From: Oscillatoria acuminata PCC 6304
GTDB lineage: Bacteria; Cyanobacteriota; Cyanobacteriia; Cyanobacteriales; Laspinemataceae
Assembly: GCF_000317105.1 (NCBI RefSeq)
Contig: NC_019693.1
Span: forward strand, 3,286,001-3,350,000
Direction of reading: 5' to 3'
Length of the DNA: 64,000 nucleotides
In this document: positions 27,205 through 36,783 of the stretch, piece by piece
Layout: each line of letters begins with the position of its first letter
Numbering within the stretch: position 1 is the first letter of the stretch
Program-made: the position numbers and the translations under genes
The notes under the pieces: model-generated
Database searches by the model: none
The model's input: the letters and a program-made list of their open reading frames with translations, nothing else
Told to the model about the DNA's origin: nothing

Positions 27205-27400
27205 GGGATAAGCCGGTGGCTGGATAATGGTAAACAGTTTCTCTTGATTGTAGCTGAATTAAGACCTGGGAATCGCTGCTGCGATCGGTCAATAGACCAG
27301 CGCCTTCCTACCCCGGTTTCTGATTCTCGGAGTGAGGCCACTCTTGCTTTTCCCCTGGCCCAGAATCTTGGCGATCGCCCCGTTCCTATCCGATTCACCC
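26843..27400. repeat. 558-base dispersed copy of glycosyltransferase 5' region
   Basis: Aligns without gaps to 16992-17549 at a constant offset of 9,851 bases, about 90 percent identity by eye. It covers the gene start, the GCGATCGC-containing leader and about 195 upstream bases. The same orientation is kept. The left end coincides exactly with the end of the 189-base repeat. Confidence 0.9.
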
Positions 27401-27716
27401 CATTGAAATACCCACCGCCCACTTCCTCCCGACTGCTTTTTTCTTCTCAATGGTAAATTATATAATTTTTGTAAAGTTTGTCTTTCCCCTCCCCACGGCC
27501 AAACAAGAAGTGATAAGATACACAGAAAAGCTCTAAAATAATTCCGTTTCGCTTATTACTTTAATGGAGAATAGCTCTAATCCCTAAGCAATTTATCTCC
27601 TTACCTAGGCTAATCAGTTAATTGGCTCGGGGAGTTGGGGCCTGGTTTAACTCCATCAATTCTCTAATTTCCTTCTCATGAGATGGGTACATCTCAGCTT
27701 TCCCTAGACATAGCTT
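27401..27716. other. Leader of the acyltransferase cassette
   Basis: About 316 bases between the duplicated fragment and the MBOAT gene. It is AT-rich and probably holds the cassette promoter; there is no convincing ribosome site close to ATG 27717 (the nearest purine run is weak). No gene is seen. Confidence 0.45.
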
Positions 27717-29222
27717 ATGTTATTCAATAGCCTTCCTTTTTTAATTTTATTTCTCCTAACGTTTTCGATCTATTACTTGCCCAGATTTCAAAAAGTTCAG
27801 GTTCCTATTCTCATTGTTGCCAGCTTGGTCTTTTATGCATGGAGTTCTCCTTCGCTACTGATGCTGTTGTGCTTATCAATTTTAATCAACACCGTCACGA
27901 GTTTTAAAGTGGCTCAACACTTGCAGAAAAAAAAGCGGATGTTTTGGGCTACCGTGGGAGTTGTTGGTAACCTGACCATCCTCGGTCTCTTCAAGTATGG
28001 GTCCTTATTGACGAATCTCGGTCTACAAATCGTCAATGTAAGCCAACCGGAAGATGGATTGATATCCTGGCTTTTGCAGTTACCCTTACCCATCGGAATT
28101 TCTTTTTACACCTTTCAGGGAATTAGTTTAGTCGTAGATGTCCTTCGAGAGGAAGAACTAAGTTCTGAAACGCTTTCTAAAACCGAGCAAGTGGATCCAG
28201 AAAATTTCAAAAAATATCTATTTAAAACGGCTTTTTTTATCTCATTTTTTCCCCAGTTAGTGGCAGGGCCTATTGTCAAAGCCAAAGATTTTTACCCTCA
28301 AATCAAACTGAAATATTTGAAAGATATTCAATGGTATGTCGTCTTTCATTACTTGGTCACTGGCTACTTTTTAAAAATGGTCATAGCCGATAACTTGAAA
28401 GACTATACATTTTGGATCGACTATCCCTACTACCAAGGATTGGGAACGGTTACAAATCTGGTCCTGCTTTTTGGCTACTCGATGCAAATCTTCGCTGATT
28501 TTGCCGGGTACTCCCTGATTGCGATCGGAATAGCCGCAGCATTTGGCTACCATCTGCCCGAAAACTTTGATTTTCCCTACATTTCTCGGTCAATTACAGA
28601 ATTTTGGAGGCGCTGGCATATTTCCTTATCGACTTGGTTGCGAGAATATTTATATATTCCCTTGGGGGGGAACCGCAAGGGAAAAACGAGAACCTACATC
28701 AACCTCATGCTGGTCATGACTTTGGGGGGGATGTGGCATGGTGCAGCTTGGAGTTATGCCGTCTGGGGAATTTTTCATGGGGTGGGATTAGCGGCTGAGA
28801 GATTAATGGGGATGGATCAAAAAGTTAAGCATTCAACTGCTTTGCAAATCCCATTATGGCAGCAATTTATTGTTGATTCTCTGAAAATTATTTGGGTGTT
28901 TTGTTTTGTTTCAATGGGATGGCTCTTATTTAAGTTGCCTGAGTTTAGTCATGCTATTGATTTTGTTGTCACTTTATTTCAAAATGTTAACATCAAACCT
29001 GGGTTAATCTATATCGTTCCGGTGATGATTTTCTCATTGCCCGTGTTGCTGTATCACATTCCCCATTTTCCCCCGTTACAAAGGGTGCTTACCCTGAATG
29101 GCGATCGCTTGTCAAAACAACGATGGGTGAGATGGGGTAACGATATCATGTTCGGCATAATGCTGGTTTTACTATTTCTAAATAGTGGGAGTTCTAATGC
29201 ATTTATATACTTCCAATTCTAA
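27717..29222 (+). CDS. MBOAT family O-acyltransferase (AlgI/DltB-like)
   Basis: A 501-residue multi-pass membrane protein. The MBOAT features are LPIGISFYTFQGISLVVDV, FPQLVAGPIVKAKDFYPQI, FADFAGYSLIAIGIAAAFGYHLPENFDFPYISRSITEFWRRWHISLSTWLREYLYIPLGGNRKGK, and the catalytic His in LGGMWHGAAWSYAVWGIFHG. AlgI-type proteins move acyl groups across the membrane for O-acetylation of exopolysaccharide. The next gene overlaps its end and encodes the probable periplasmic partner. The gene lies between 189-base direct repeats, suggesting the pair arrived as a cassette. Confidence 0.95.
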   Translation: MLFNSLPFLILFLLTFSIYYLPRFQKVQVPILIVASLVFYAWSSPSLLMLLCLSILINTVTSFKVAQHLQKKKRMFWATVGVVGNLTILGLFKYGSLLTNLGLQIVNVSQPEDGLISWLLQLPLPIGISFYTFQGISLVVDVLREEELSSETLSKTEQVDPENFKKYLFKTAFFISFFPQLVAGPIVKAKDFYPQIKLKYLKDIQWYVVFHYLVTGYFLKMVIADNLKDYTFWIDYPYYQGLGTVTNLVLLFGYSMQIFADFAGYSLIAIGIAAAFGYHLPENFDFPYISRSITEFWRRWHISLSTWLREYLYIPLGGNRKGKTRTYINLMLVMTLGGMWHGAAWSYAVWGIFHGVGLAAERLMGMDQKVKHSTALQIPLWQQFIVDSLKIIWVFCFVSMGWLLFKLPEFSHAIDFVVTLFQNVNIKPGLIYIVPVMIFSLPVLLYHIPHFPPLQRVLTLNGDRLSKQRWVRWGNDIMFGIMLVLLFLNSGSSNAFIYFQF

Positions 29223-30168
29223 AGGGTCCGTAGGATTATATAGACCCAAAATGATGCGCTCTCTATCGCGGACCCTCTTAGTCTCTCTGTTTTTCTTGGT
29301 GTTGTATTGGACCTTAGTCGTTGGGGGTGTTATCCCGTCGAGTGAGGGTATTAATCAACGCCAAGTTAACCAGATCAAAGCTGAACGCTATATTTATAGC
29401 GCTCTCGATCCAAAAGTCGTCCTGATCGGGAGTTCCCTGACATCGGAACTCCTGGAAAAATACTTCGATGGTACTCCGGTTAAAAATATTGCCATATCCG
29501 GAGGAAGCAGTCAAACCGGATTAAAACTGGTTACCCTTAAACTCAAAAAACCCGAGATTTTACTGGTAGAACTCAACTATACGCTGATTCTAAAACCCGA
29601 AGCCAACATCATCGGACCTATTCAGCATCCTCTATTAAATCTTGTCAAAACTTGGCTGCCAATCTTTAGAGAAGAATACCAGCCGGTTAGCATTTTTGTT
29701 AGCTATTTAAAAAATCGCTCGGGAGCAGATCCAGATTTGGCATCGACTCAAGTTGTCAGTGAGGACCTGAGAGCCAAATTAATCGCGAGAGTTGTAGAGC
29801 GCTCTCAGAATCATTTATCCCCAGAGACTAAACAACAGATTACTGAACAATCCCAAATCATCAAACAGCAACTAGTCGAAATTCAAAACCAAGGTGTTCG
29901 ACTTATTTTATTTAATGTTCCGGGGGAACCCAAGATTGCCAATACACCCGAAAAACAGGAGGAACATTTACTGATCCGATCGCTGTTTCCCCAAGATACA
30001 TTTGAGTGGTTGCCAGAACCTGCCCCAGCAGATTGGACGACTTATGATGGGATTCACTTAGTTCGTCCCGATGCCAAAAAATTTGCGGACTTTATCATCG
30101 ATTATCTGATGGACTCGGCCAACTTAACTACGGGTCATCATATCAACTTTTCAAGAATTAAAGTTTGA
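29197..30168 (+). CDS. SGNH-like protein, partner of MBOAT acyltransferase
   Basis: About 323 residues, starting at ATG 29197 inside the MBOAT gene (26-base overlap; GTG 29185 is an alternative). An N-terminal signal anchor (RTLLVSLFFLVLYWTLVVGG) places it in the periplasm. The SGNH nucleophile block is VVLIGSSLTSELLEKYF and the C-terminal DxxH is TYDGIHLVRPDAKKFADF. This layout is like AlgJ/AlgX-type acetyl transfer proteins, which complete O-acetylation started by the MBOAT protein. No other catalytic domain is seen. Confidence 0.8.
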   Translation: MHLYTSNSKGSVGLYRPKMMRSLSRTLLVSLFFLVLYWTLVVGGVIPSSEGINQRQVNQIKAERYIYSALDPKVVLIGSSLTSELLEKYFDGTPVKNIAISGGSSQTGLKLVTLKLKKPEILLVELNYTLILKPEANIIGPIQHPLLNLVKTWLPIFREEYQPVSIFVSYLKNRSGADPDLASTQVVSEDLRAKLIARVVERSQNHLSPETKQQITEQSQIIKQQLVEIQNQGVRLILFNVPGEPKIANTPEKQEEHLLIRSLFPQDTFEWLPEPAPADWTTYDGIHLVRPDAKKFADFIIDYLMDSANLTTGHHINFSRIKV

Positions 30169-30265
30169 CCTGCGATCGCTCAGAACTCAAACTCGATATC
30201 AGGGTTCTGGATATCAGGGTTCACCGCAGAAGTCCGGTTTTCTAATAAGATAGGAGTTGGACTAA

Positions 30266-30454
30266 TGGCTAGGAAATATGATGATTGGGATAGTCATCAA
30301 GTACGACCCTCAACAGTAGCGGCTTTCGGCCAGAGAAAAACATCAAAAAGGAGGTCTCCTGACTCGCCACAGACCTCCCCATTCTAGAACCGATATTCAA
30401 ATGCAAGTTCAGAGTTTACTTCCAAGTGGGTTGCACCGATCGCTCTTGCTCTGA
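30266..30454. repeat. 189-base direct repeat, right copy (cassette boundary)
   Basis: Second copy of 26654-26842, offset 3,612 bases, same orientation. Its left part carries an orphan end of the methyltransferase frame (LGNMMIGIVIKYDPQQ then stop) with no gene upstream. Its right part is the genuine 3' end of the polymerase gene. Just before it, GATATCAGGGTTC occurs twice within 30 bases. Confidence 0.92.
30350..30378 (-). terminator. Terminator of the polymerase gene
   Basis: Arms GGAGGTCT and AGACCTCC with a 13-base loop; on the minus strand the stem is followed by five T. It lies about 40 bases after the polymerase stop. An almost identical copy at about 26738-26766 is part of the duplicated segment. 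Confidence 0.75.
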
Positions 30455-31714
30455 GATAGAATTGGGCAGTGTGTCTTCCGGTTCCCTGGCTGAGTCTAAC
30501 GACGGAGGCATGGGTAACAAACCAATGATCACAAAGAGTGACCAATATATACTCTTAGGTTCAACCAGCCGGGTTTCCGTAATGTTGGCAAAGACCAGAT
30601 AGGTTAGGAAAAGCAGGGGCCATAGTGTTTCCATCGTTTTGGTGTTGACTATCCACCGAAGACTGTGGAGCAAATTAAGGGTGAATGCGAGCAAAAACAC
30701 CGATAATCCTACTACTCCCAATTCCACCAACAAGTCCATAAACCCATTATGACCGTAATTAGGTCTCCACGTACTATTGAGCCAAACATATGCGGAGGGT
30801 CCCCTAAACCCGAGCCAATAGGTCTTGAACCCGAACCCAAGCCAACGATGTTCTCGGCTTGTTTCGAGCATCAGTTCCCACACAGGTGTACGTCCGCTCA
30901 GGGTGTCGTCCTTCTCCAGAGACTCGAAGATGAGTCCTGAATTATCTCCAAACCACACCCCCATCACGCCGCCTATTAACACCACGAGGATTGCGAAGTA
31001 GACTATCAGTTTAGAGCGAAAACGCAATCCTCCGTAAAGTGGAATAAGAACCGACAGCACTAAAAAAGTCACCCGCCCTCCTCCTGATTTGGCCTTCAAT
31101 ATCAAAAATATGGAAACAATAGAGCCTACCCAAGCTAGCCAAGAAGGACACAATCGACTACGGGCCAGCAATACAAAGAAGCCAGCACTCAGACCCATGA
31201 GGCTACCTAGGCCATTTTTATGGTTATAAATACCGCGCCACGCTCCGTCAAAAATGGGTTCCGGATGAACTCCGTCTGCGGGTTTTGCAAAGCCATACAC
31301 CATACTGAGGAATGTAGCCAGACCCAGGGTCAGGCATAACATCTCAAACTGCTCTTTCAAGGTGTAACGAGTTCCAACGTAAGTGGCAAATATGGTAATA
31401 CCTATGAAATCGCGAAGATGACCTCTAGTAACTAGGGGGTCTTGGGACCATTGTAGCGAGAGAAAAGCAATGCCCACCAGGATATAAGGGAATAAATTGC
31501 CTGCCCTCATAATCCCCAGGAGACAGCGCTTCCACCGTAGAACGATTAGGCTCAAGCTGATGGTATAAATCAGCAAAAAAATCAGCCGAGTTTTATTAGG
31601 ACTCAACGAGAGTCGAAAAGCGTCGGTAGAAAGCAAAAATGTCACAACAACAAACGCTTTTTCGCTATAAAGTCCCAGCCGGAGTAGGGAACGGATCAAC
31701 TGTGGTACATACAT
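30416..31714 (-). CDS. O-antigen ligase/polymerase family protein (Wzy-like)
   Basis: A 432-residue membrane protein with about 10-12 hydrophobic segments. The large periplasmic region carries the Wzy_C/O-antigen ligase features WRGIYNHKNGLGSLMG, the DDTLSGRTPVWELML stretch, GFGFKTYW and NYGHNGFMDLLVELGVVGL. These enzymes polymerise or ligate undecaprenyl-linked glycan in the periplasm. In this island it is the only polymerase candidate and so the likely Wzy. It is intact; its last 13 codons are inside a duplicated segment. Confidence 0.9.
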   Translation of the reverse strand: MYVPQLIRSLLRLGLYSEKAFVVVTFLLSTDAFRLSLSPNKTRLIFLLIYTISLSLIVLRWKRCLLGIMRAGNLFPYILVGIAFLSLQWSQDPLVTRGHLRDFIGITIFATYVGTRYTLKEQFEMLCLTLGLATFLSMVYGFAKPADGVHPEPIFDGAWRGIYNHKNGLGSLMGLSAGFFVLLARSRLCPSWLAWVGSIVSIFLILKAKSGGGRVTFLVLSVLIPLYGGLRFRSKLIVYFAILVVLIGGVMGVWFGDNSGLIFESLEKDDTLSGRTPVWELMLETSREHRWLGFGFKTYWLGFRGPSAYVWLNSTWRPNYGHNGFMDLLVELGVVGLSVFLLAFTLNLLHSLRWIVNTKTMETLWPLLFLTYLVFANITETRLVEPKSIYWSLFVIIGLLPMPPSLDSAREPEDTLPNSISEQERSVQPTWK

Positions 31715-31829
31715 AACAGCACTAAATGATGCTTAGGATCCAGCCACAAATGCTAATTTACAGAAACTAAGGACTAATTTATAGAATAACAAATCCTAAC
31801 TTGATGGACTAAGGTTAGGAGATATTTCC

Positions 31830-33077
31830 TCAGTTCATCACCTGATTAAATAGGTCCGAGTAGCGGCGAGCTTGGCGATCTAAAGTAAATTCTCTTTCGA
31901 CTTTTTCCCGAGCTTGATGGGAGAGGTTTTGATGTCGCTCGGAATTTTCGAGGGTCCAAATAATTCCTCGTGCTAAATCTTCAATTTCAAAAGGTTTTGC
32001 CAAATAACCATTGGTTTGGTGTTCGATCATGTCCGGTACTCCACCAATGTTAAACCCGACGCAGGGAGTGCCACAGGCTAAAGCTTCCATGACCGTGTTG
32101 GGTAAGTTATCTTGAATGGAGGGAAGAATAAAAACATCAGCTGCCGAATAAACTAGAGCTAGGGAAAGTTCATCATTGAGTTTGCCTAAGTAATGAGACT
32201 TGAACCCGAGTTCAATACCTTCGGTTGCTCTAGAGGCCCCAAAACCCACTAGCTCTATATGTTCTTTCCATTGAGACTGGCTCAATTGTTGCAAGGCGGG
32301 TTGAAGTAAATGAAATCCCTTCCGTGGATCCGTAGTAGCATTCAATGCTCCAAACAAAATCAATTGCTTATCCTGCGGTAATTTCAGGAGGTCCCGAGCG
32401 ATCGCCCGGTCCAGTGGTTTATAAGTTTCCGTATTCAGACCATTGGGAATAACCTCCACTGGCACTTCCTTGAAAAGAGAACTGGCATGGGTTTGTTTGG
32501 CTAACCAATGGCTGGGGGTAACTATCGTTAACTTAAGATTCTTCCACGCTTTTGCTTTCCGTTGCCAAACCCAACGAGAGATATCCCAATTCCTCGGGCT
32601 GTCTAATTGGGGACAAGTCCCACAAGATTCAGTATAGCGATCGCAATTCCCACTAAAATGACATCCTCCTGTAAAACCCCACATATCATGGAATGTCCAA
32701 ACAATGGGTTGCTTCAAATGCGCGAGGGTTTCAATTTGTAGATATCCCCCACAGATCCAATGAAGGTTAATCACATCTGGAGAAATCTTATTAACTTGAG
32801 CCGCTATCCCGTCCGGAATCCATTGGGGCGAAAAAACGTCGCGAATGCGGTTCGGGTGAATGAACATCGGGAGTCGGTTCAGATTCGGTCTTAGCTTGGC
32901 AAAATCTTTCGCAAGGCTACTATTATTGGGTACAATAACTCTTGTATCATCGCTTAATTTCGTTTGGACTAAAATTTGAGAGTCAGAACCAATCTCTTGC
33001 AAACCTTGATGTAATCGATAGGCAGACCGAGCGGCCCCTCCTTCCCAATCGGAAGCACTGATGAGTAGAACTTTCAT
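31830..33077 (-). CDS. GT4 family glycosyltransferase
   Basis: A 415-residue GT-B enzyme of the WcaC/colanic-acid style. It opens MKVLLISASDWEGGAARSAYRLHQGL. A cysteine-rich insertion (GFTGGCHFSGNCDRYTESCGTCPQL) follows the HDMWG motif, typical of this subgroup. The donor domain has LILFGALNATTDPRKGFHLLQPAL, DVFILPSIQDNLPNTVMEALACGTPCVGFNIGGVPDMI and GYLAKPFEIEDLARGI. It is complete, with an upstream gap of about 200 bases shared with a divergent GT2 gene. Confidence 0.93.
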   Translation of the reverse strand: MKVLLISASDWEGGAARSAYRLHQGLQEIGSDSQILVQTKLSDDTRVIVPNNSSLAKDFAKLRPNLNRLPMFIHPNRIRDVFSPQWIPDGIAAQVNKISPDVINLHWICGGYLQIETLAHLKQPIVWTFHDMWGFTGGCHFSGNCDRYTESCGTCPQLDSPRNWDISRWVWQRKAKAWKNLKLTIVTPSHWLAKQTHASSLFKEVPVEVIPNGLNTETYKPLDRAIARDLLKLPQDKQLILFGALNATTDPRKGFHLLQPALQQLSQSQWKEHIELVGFGASRATEGIELGFKSHYLGKLNDELSLALVYSAADVFILPSIQDNLPNTVMEALACGTPCVGFNIGGVPDMIEHQTNGYLAKPFEIEDLARGIIWTLENSERHQNLSHQAREKVEREFTLDRQARRYSDLFNQVMN

Positions 33078-33283
33078 GGAAATCTCTTTTCTCGTGAACT
33101 TGATTTGAAGTCAGATCGGCGATGGAGAAAGACAAGTGATGTACTCTCCTTGTGGACTATTTCTCTAAAAAATGAGTCAAGCCACTTCCAGAAACGGGTT
33201 GATCGCGTTCGGAGGAACTCTCCTGTCATCATTATAAAATATAAGCAAAATTAGCTTGTTATTCTAGCAAACATCCAAGGACG

Positions 33284-34354
33284 ATGAAACCGCCTGCAAT
33301 TTCGGTAATCATTCCCACTCTCAATCGACTCCAGCTCCTGCAACAAACTTTAGAGTCTCTTCGCCAACAAACCTTCACTCAGTGGGAAGCGTTGGTCGTT
33401 GATGATGGATCCAATGATGGAACTGTTGAGTTCCTACAACGAGTGAGCCAGGAAGACTCGCGAATTAGGTACCTAGAGCGCGAGAGTTCAACTTCGGGTG
33501 CACCGGCTCGTCGGAACCAGGGAACCGCTGCCTCTGAAGGAAAATATGTCATCTACCTCGATTCTGATGATTTGCTCGCACCCACAGCTTTATCCAATCG
33601 ATTTCAAGCAATGGAAAACAACCCCGAACTTGATTTCGGAGTATTCTCCGGCGTCCTATTTCGTAATCACCCCGGTGATATGAGATTGCTTGTAAATAAG
33701 GAAACAACTACCCAACAAGATGATATAAATCGATTTTTAAAAATTGATTGCCCCTGGCAAGGTCTTTGTATGATCTGGAAACGCCAATCCCTTGATAGAC
33801 TGGGGTTTTGGGACGAAGAGCTTTTGAGTTTTCAGGACTGGGAGCTTCCGATGCGGGCTTTAATTCTCCAGTTCAATTATCAGCGCTTTTCTACAGCGGA
33901 TTGTTTTTGGCGGGTGTCACAACATCAATCTATTGGGTCTACCTCAAAATCCCCTGCACATTTGAAATCCCATGAACGCTTGTTTGACCTGACTTATCAC
34001 CGGCTGATGAAAGCGGGATTGTTCACTAACGAACGGCGAAATTTGATGGGAGGACTCTCCTTTTGGCTGGCTCAATGTTGGGTAGAAAGTGGAGAGAGGT
34101 CTGAAGCGTTGAGGCTTTGGAAAAGTAGCTATGACAAGAACTGGGTCCAGCCACCCTTTTATTCCCAAGGGGCCTGGTATCTCAATCAGATTGCTGAAGG
34201 AAAACCTTTAATTGACCGGATTGTCTACAAGTTTTTTGAATTGACTTGGCCCAAAGGATTGGCCTTCAAATGGTCCAAAACGTTTTGTAATACTCCTGTG
34301 CCTAAGTCGGTTCAACTTCCAACGGTCCCTCTGCCTTTAACTAGAACCCAATAG
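33284..34354 (+). CDS. GT2 family glycosyltransferase
   Basis: A 356-residue GT-A transferase. The start is AISVIIPTLNRLQLLQQTLESLRQQTFTQWEALVVDDGSNDGTVEFL, with ASEGKYVIYLDSDDLLAPTAL carrying the DxD-type metal site at about residues 91-95. The helical C-terminus (SHERLFDLTYHRLMKAGL) is longer than the catalytic core. It ends convergently with the next gene, sharing 18 bases (34337-34354), so the two transcripts are antisense at their ends. The sugar is not predictable. Confidence 0.92.
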   Translation: MKPPAISVIIPTLNRLQLLQQTLESLRQQTFTQWEALVVDDGSNDGTVEFLQRVSQEDSRIRYLERESSTSGAPARRNQGTAASEGKYVIYLDSDDLLAPTALSNRFQAMENNPELDFGVFSGVLFRNHPGDMRLLVNKETTTQQDDINRFLKIDCPWQGLCMIWKRQSLDRLGFWDEELLSFQDWELPMRALILQFNYQRFSTADCFWRVSQHQSIGSTSKSPAHLKSHERLFDLTYHRLMKAGLFTNERRNLMGGLSFWLAQCWVESGERSEALRLWKSSYDKNWVQPPFYSQGAWYLNQIAEGKPLIDRIVYKFFELTWPKGLAFKWSKTFCNTPVPKSVQLPTVPLPLTRTQ

Positions 34355-35584
34355 TTGTTGATAGATTTCAACAAGGCGATCGTTGAGTTTGTTGATATCG
34401 TAGCCTTCTTCCATGTAGGTCCGACCAGCCTTACCCATTTGGGGCCAAACTTCCGGATTCTCCACCAGATAGCTCAACTTTTCAGCAAGTGCGTCCACGT
34501 CTCTTTCTGGGACTAAAAAGCCGGATTTTCCTTCTAAAATCCCTTCTGGAATCCCGTTGTGCAGTGTAGACAAGACGGGCAGGCCCCTCGCCTGGGCTTC
34601 TTGTAAGACCAGGCCCTGTCCTTCTTGATCTCCATCCGCAGCAGTGACGCTCGACAATAGGAAAATATGGGAGGAATTATAAAGATGGAATAGTTCTTCT
34701 TGGGTTTTCCATCCGAGAAGCTGAACTTTTTCAGCAATTCCTAGTTCTCCAATCAAATGCTTCAAAGGCTCTCGAAGCGGTCCATCTCCAACAATTTGAT
34801 ATTCTAGGTGAGGATGATGTTCTAAAACTTTGGCAACCGCTTGAATGGAATACTCAATACCTTTTTTTTCTACGAGTCGAGCGACGGTGATGATTTTCAC
34901 GGACTCCCCTTGTTCGAGGGTGGGTGGACGAAATCTGTAATGAGACAAATTGATGCCCATCGGGAGGGTGAGAATTTTGTCAGGTGGGCAGCCTAAAGAT
35001 ACAGCTTTACTTGCTGTGTAAGGAGTATTGGCGGTATAGAGGTCCCCTTTTTGAAATAAGTCTTGATAAATATTGGGATGGGTTTGACGGGGATAAAGAT
35101 TCACGTCGAAACCATGAAAGGTTGTGATAATTTTTCCCTGAATTGCCCCAATTTCCCGCAATAATACTCCTCGCAGTCCGTAGGGTGCAAAGTGGCAATG
35201 GATAATATCATAAGCGGGTCGATCTAAAAGAGGGATGGCAGAATATAAGAGCCTTAAAAAGTAGCCTTGGTCTCGATGCTTGAAGTAATTGTACTTAAAT
35301 AAATTTAGCGATCGTAGCAAGGTCATGGGTGATTTGTAGCCATGAGCAAGCAGTATTTTTGCTCCTTTCACTGTCCGGAACACTTTTTTAGCTGGCAGGG
35401 GAGCATAGCGGGTTTTATCCAGCAAGTTGTAACTCTCGACGTCCGGATGAACTTTCGACGTTTCGCCGGGTTCATCGGCATAAATATCTACTTCATGTCC
35501 TCGGGAAACTAAGCCGGTAATTTGATTTAAAATATAGGTTTCAGATAAAGCGGGAAATTTGCCAAGCATGAAGGCAATTTTCAT
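34337..35584 (-). CDS. GT4 family glycosyltransferase, colanic-acid type
   Basis: A 415-residue GT-B enzyme starting MKIAFMLGKFPALSETYILNQITGLVSRGHEVDIYA, the classic opening of WcaL/AmsK-like transferases. The donor domain has VKIITVARLVEKKGIEYSIQAVAKVL, GDGPLREPLKHL, HIFLLSSVTAADGDQEGQGLVLQEAQARGLPVLSTLHNGIPEGI and GFLVPERDVDALAEKL. It is complete, and its 3' end overlaps the convergent GT2 gene by 18 bases. It lies 47 bases downstream of the next methyltransferase, suggesting co-transcription. Confidence 0.93.
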   Translation of the reverse strand: MKIAFMLGKFPALSETYILNQITGLVSRGHEVDIYADEPGETSKVHPDVESYNLLDKTRYAPLPAKKVFRTVKGAKILLAHGYKSPMTLLRSLNLFKYNYFKHRDQGYFLRLLYSAIPLLDRPAYDIIHCHFAPYGLRGVLLREIGAIQGKIITTFHGFDVNLYPRQTHPNIYQDLFQKGDLYTANTPYTASKAVSLGCPPDKILTLPMGINLSHYRFRPPTLEQGESVKIITVARLVEKKGIEYSIQAVAKVLEHHPHLEYQIVGDGPLREPLKHLIGELGIAEKVQLLGWKTQEELFHLYNSSHIFLLSSVTAADGDQEGQGLVLQEAQARGLPVLSTLHNGIPEGILEGKSGFLVPERDVDALAEKLSYLVENPEVWPQMGKAGRTYMEEGYDINKLNDRLVEIYQQLLGSS

Positions 35585-35631
35585 AATTTTGATGGGGTGT
35601 ATTTTTTGGAAAAATTTTCGTTGGACTTAAT

Positions 35632-36585
35632 TCAAAGGGAGGAAACAGGTACTTGTTTTTGATAAACAACAGTGACTGAATGACCATAAGGTAAACCTCT
35701 TTCATCATTCATCCCTTTGGCTAAAAATTTACCAACAATTCCCGATATCTTTTGCAAAATTTTGTATTGAATGGAGTCATTTAACCACTTAGTTTCTTGT
35801 TTTAACGCCGCCTGTAGGCTATTGATAACCAAAGAAGAAGTCCACCACTCTTTATGGAAATCTGACAATTTTTCATGCTGGATACTGACTAAGTTTAAAT
35901 CAAATTTTTCTCCTAAATATATCAGGGATTTATCCGACCAAAAACTAACATGATGCGGTGGCATATTGAGCAAATCATTACTGATTAAAGATAAAAATGA
36001 ATCAGCACTGGGGACTGAATAAATTAATAGTCCCCCTGGTTTGATGGCTCTAATAGAACCTTCTATAAATGAATTTAGTTCAGGAATATGTTCGAGAACT
36101 TGGAAGGCACAAACTACATCATATTTGTCAGAATTTTCTAAGGAATGTTGTTGGATAGACTCATTTAGAACTAACGTTCCCTGCTGTTCGGCAATTTCTT
36201 TGGCTTTCCGGCTAAATTCCAGCCCGACATAATGAGTGCTCGATACTTTCTTAGAAAAAGCCCCTTTTCCACATCCTATCTCTAGAATTAAATCTGATTT
36301 CTTTATGAATTGCTTGGCAAAATCGTATTCGGGCTTTTCATCCATATAGTACCAATCGAATTTTTGTAATTGCTCATAAAACCCTTCACCACCTGCAATG
36401 GGGGGATAAAAAAATATTAAATCTGACTCGGATGCCTGGTAAATTTGTATTTTGTCAATTCCAGACAATTCGTTTGAAATATCAACTTGAAAAATTTTTT
36501 TATACATTGAAATTAAAGTTTGGGAATTCAATTCTTCCAAAAATTTAACGTTAGAAGTACCGCTTAGTGGACAGATTACACTCAT
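35632..36585 (-). CDS. Class I SAM-dependent methyltransferase
   Basis: A 317-residue enzyme. Motif I is SDLILEIGCGKGAFSKKVS. The next acidic strand is HYVGLEFSRKAKEIAEQ. Motif IV is YDVVCAFQVLEHIPELNSFIEGSIRAIKPGGLLIYSVPSAD, with LNMPPHHVSFWSDKSL after it. I chose ATG 36585, which has a GAGGAG ribosome site 8 bases upstream; TTG 36600 lies inside that site. The N-terminal 75 residues are a separate domain (SVICPLSGTSNVKFLEELNSQTL) often seen in nucleotide-sugar methyltransferases. The substrate is unknown. Confidence 0.88.
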   Translation of the reverse strand: MSVICPLSGTSNVKFLEELNSQTLISMYKKIFQVDISNELSGIDKIQIYQASESDLIFFYPPIAGGEGFYEQLQKFDWYYMDEKPEYDFAKQFIKKSDLILEIGCGKGAFSKKVSSTHYVGLEFSRKAKEIAEQQGTLVLNESIQQHSLENSDKYDVVCAFQVLEHIPELNSFIEGSIRAIKPGGLLIYSVPSADSFLSLISNDLLNMPPHHVSFWSDKSLIYLGEKFDLNLVSIQHEKLSDFHKEWWTSSLVINSLQAALKQETKWLNDSIQYKILQKISGIVGKFLAKGMNDERGLPYGHSVTVVYQKQVPVSSL

Positions 36586-36783
36586 TATGATGCTCCTCAA
36601 GTAAGATCTAATTTTCCAACAGCTATAGATTAGTAGATTAATCTATTTATTTCTCCGTAAAAATGAAATTTAACAGAATGAGGCCGATAACATACACAGT
36701 GTTTAAAGGTTTAGACGACTCCTAATTCTGTTCATCATCAGCTTATTTGTGGATTAAATATTTTTCATTTATTTAGTTTTCGC

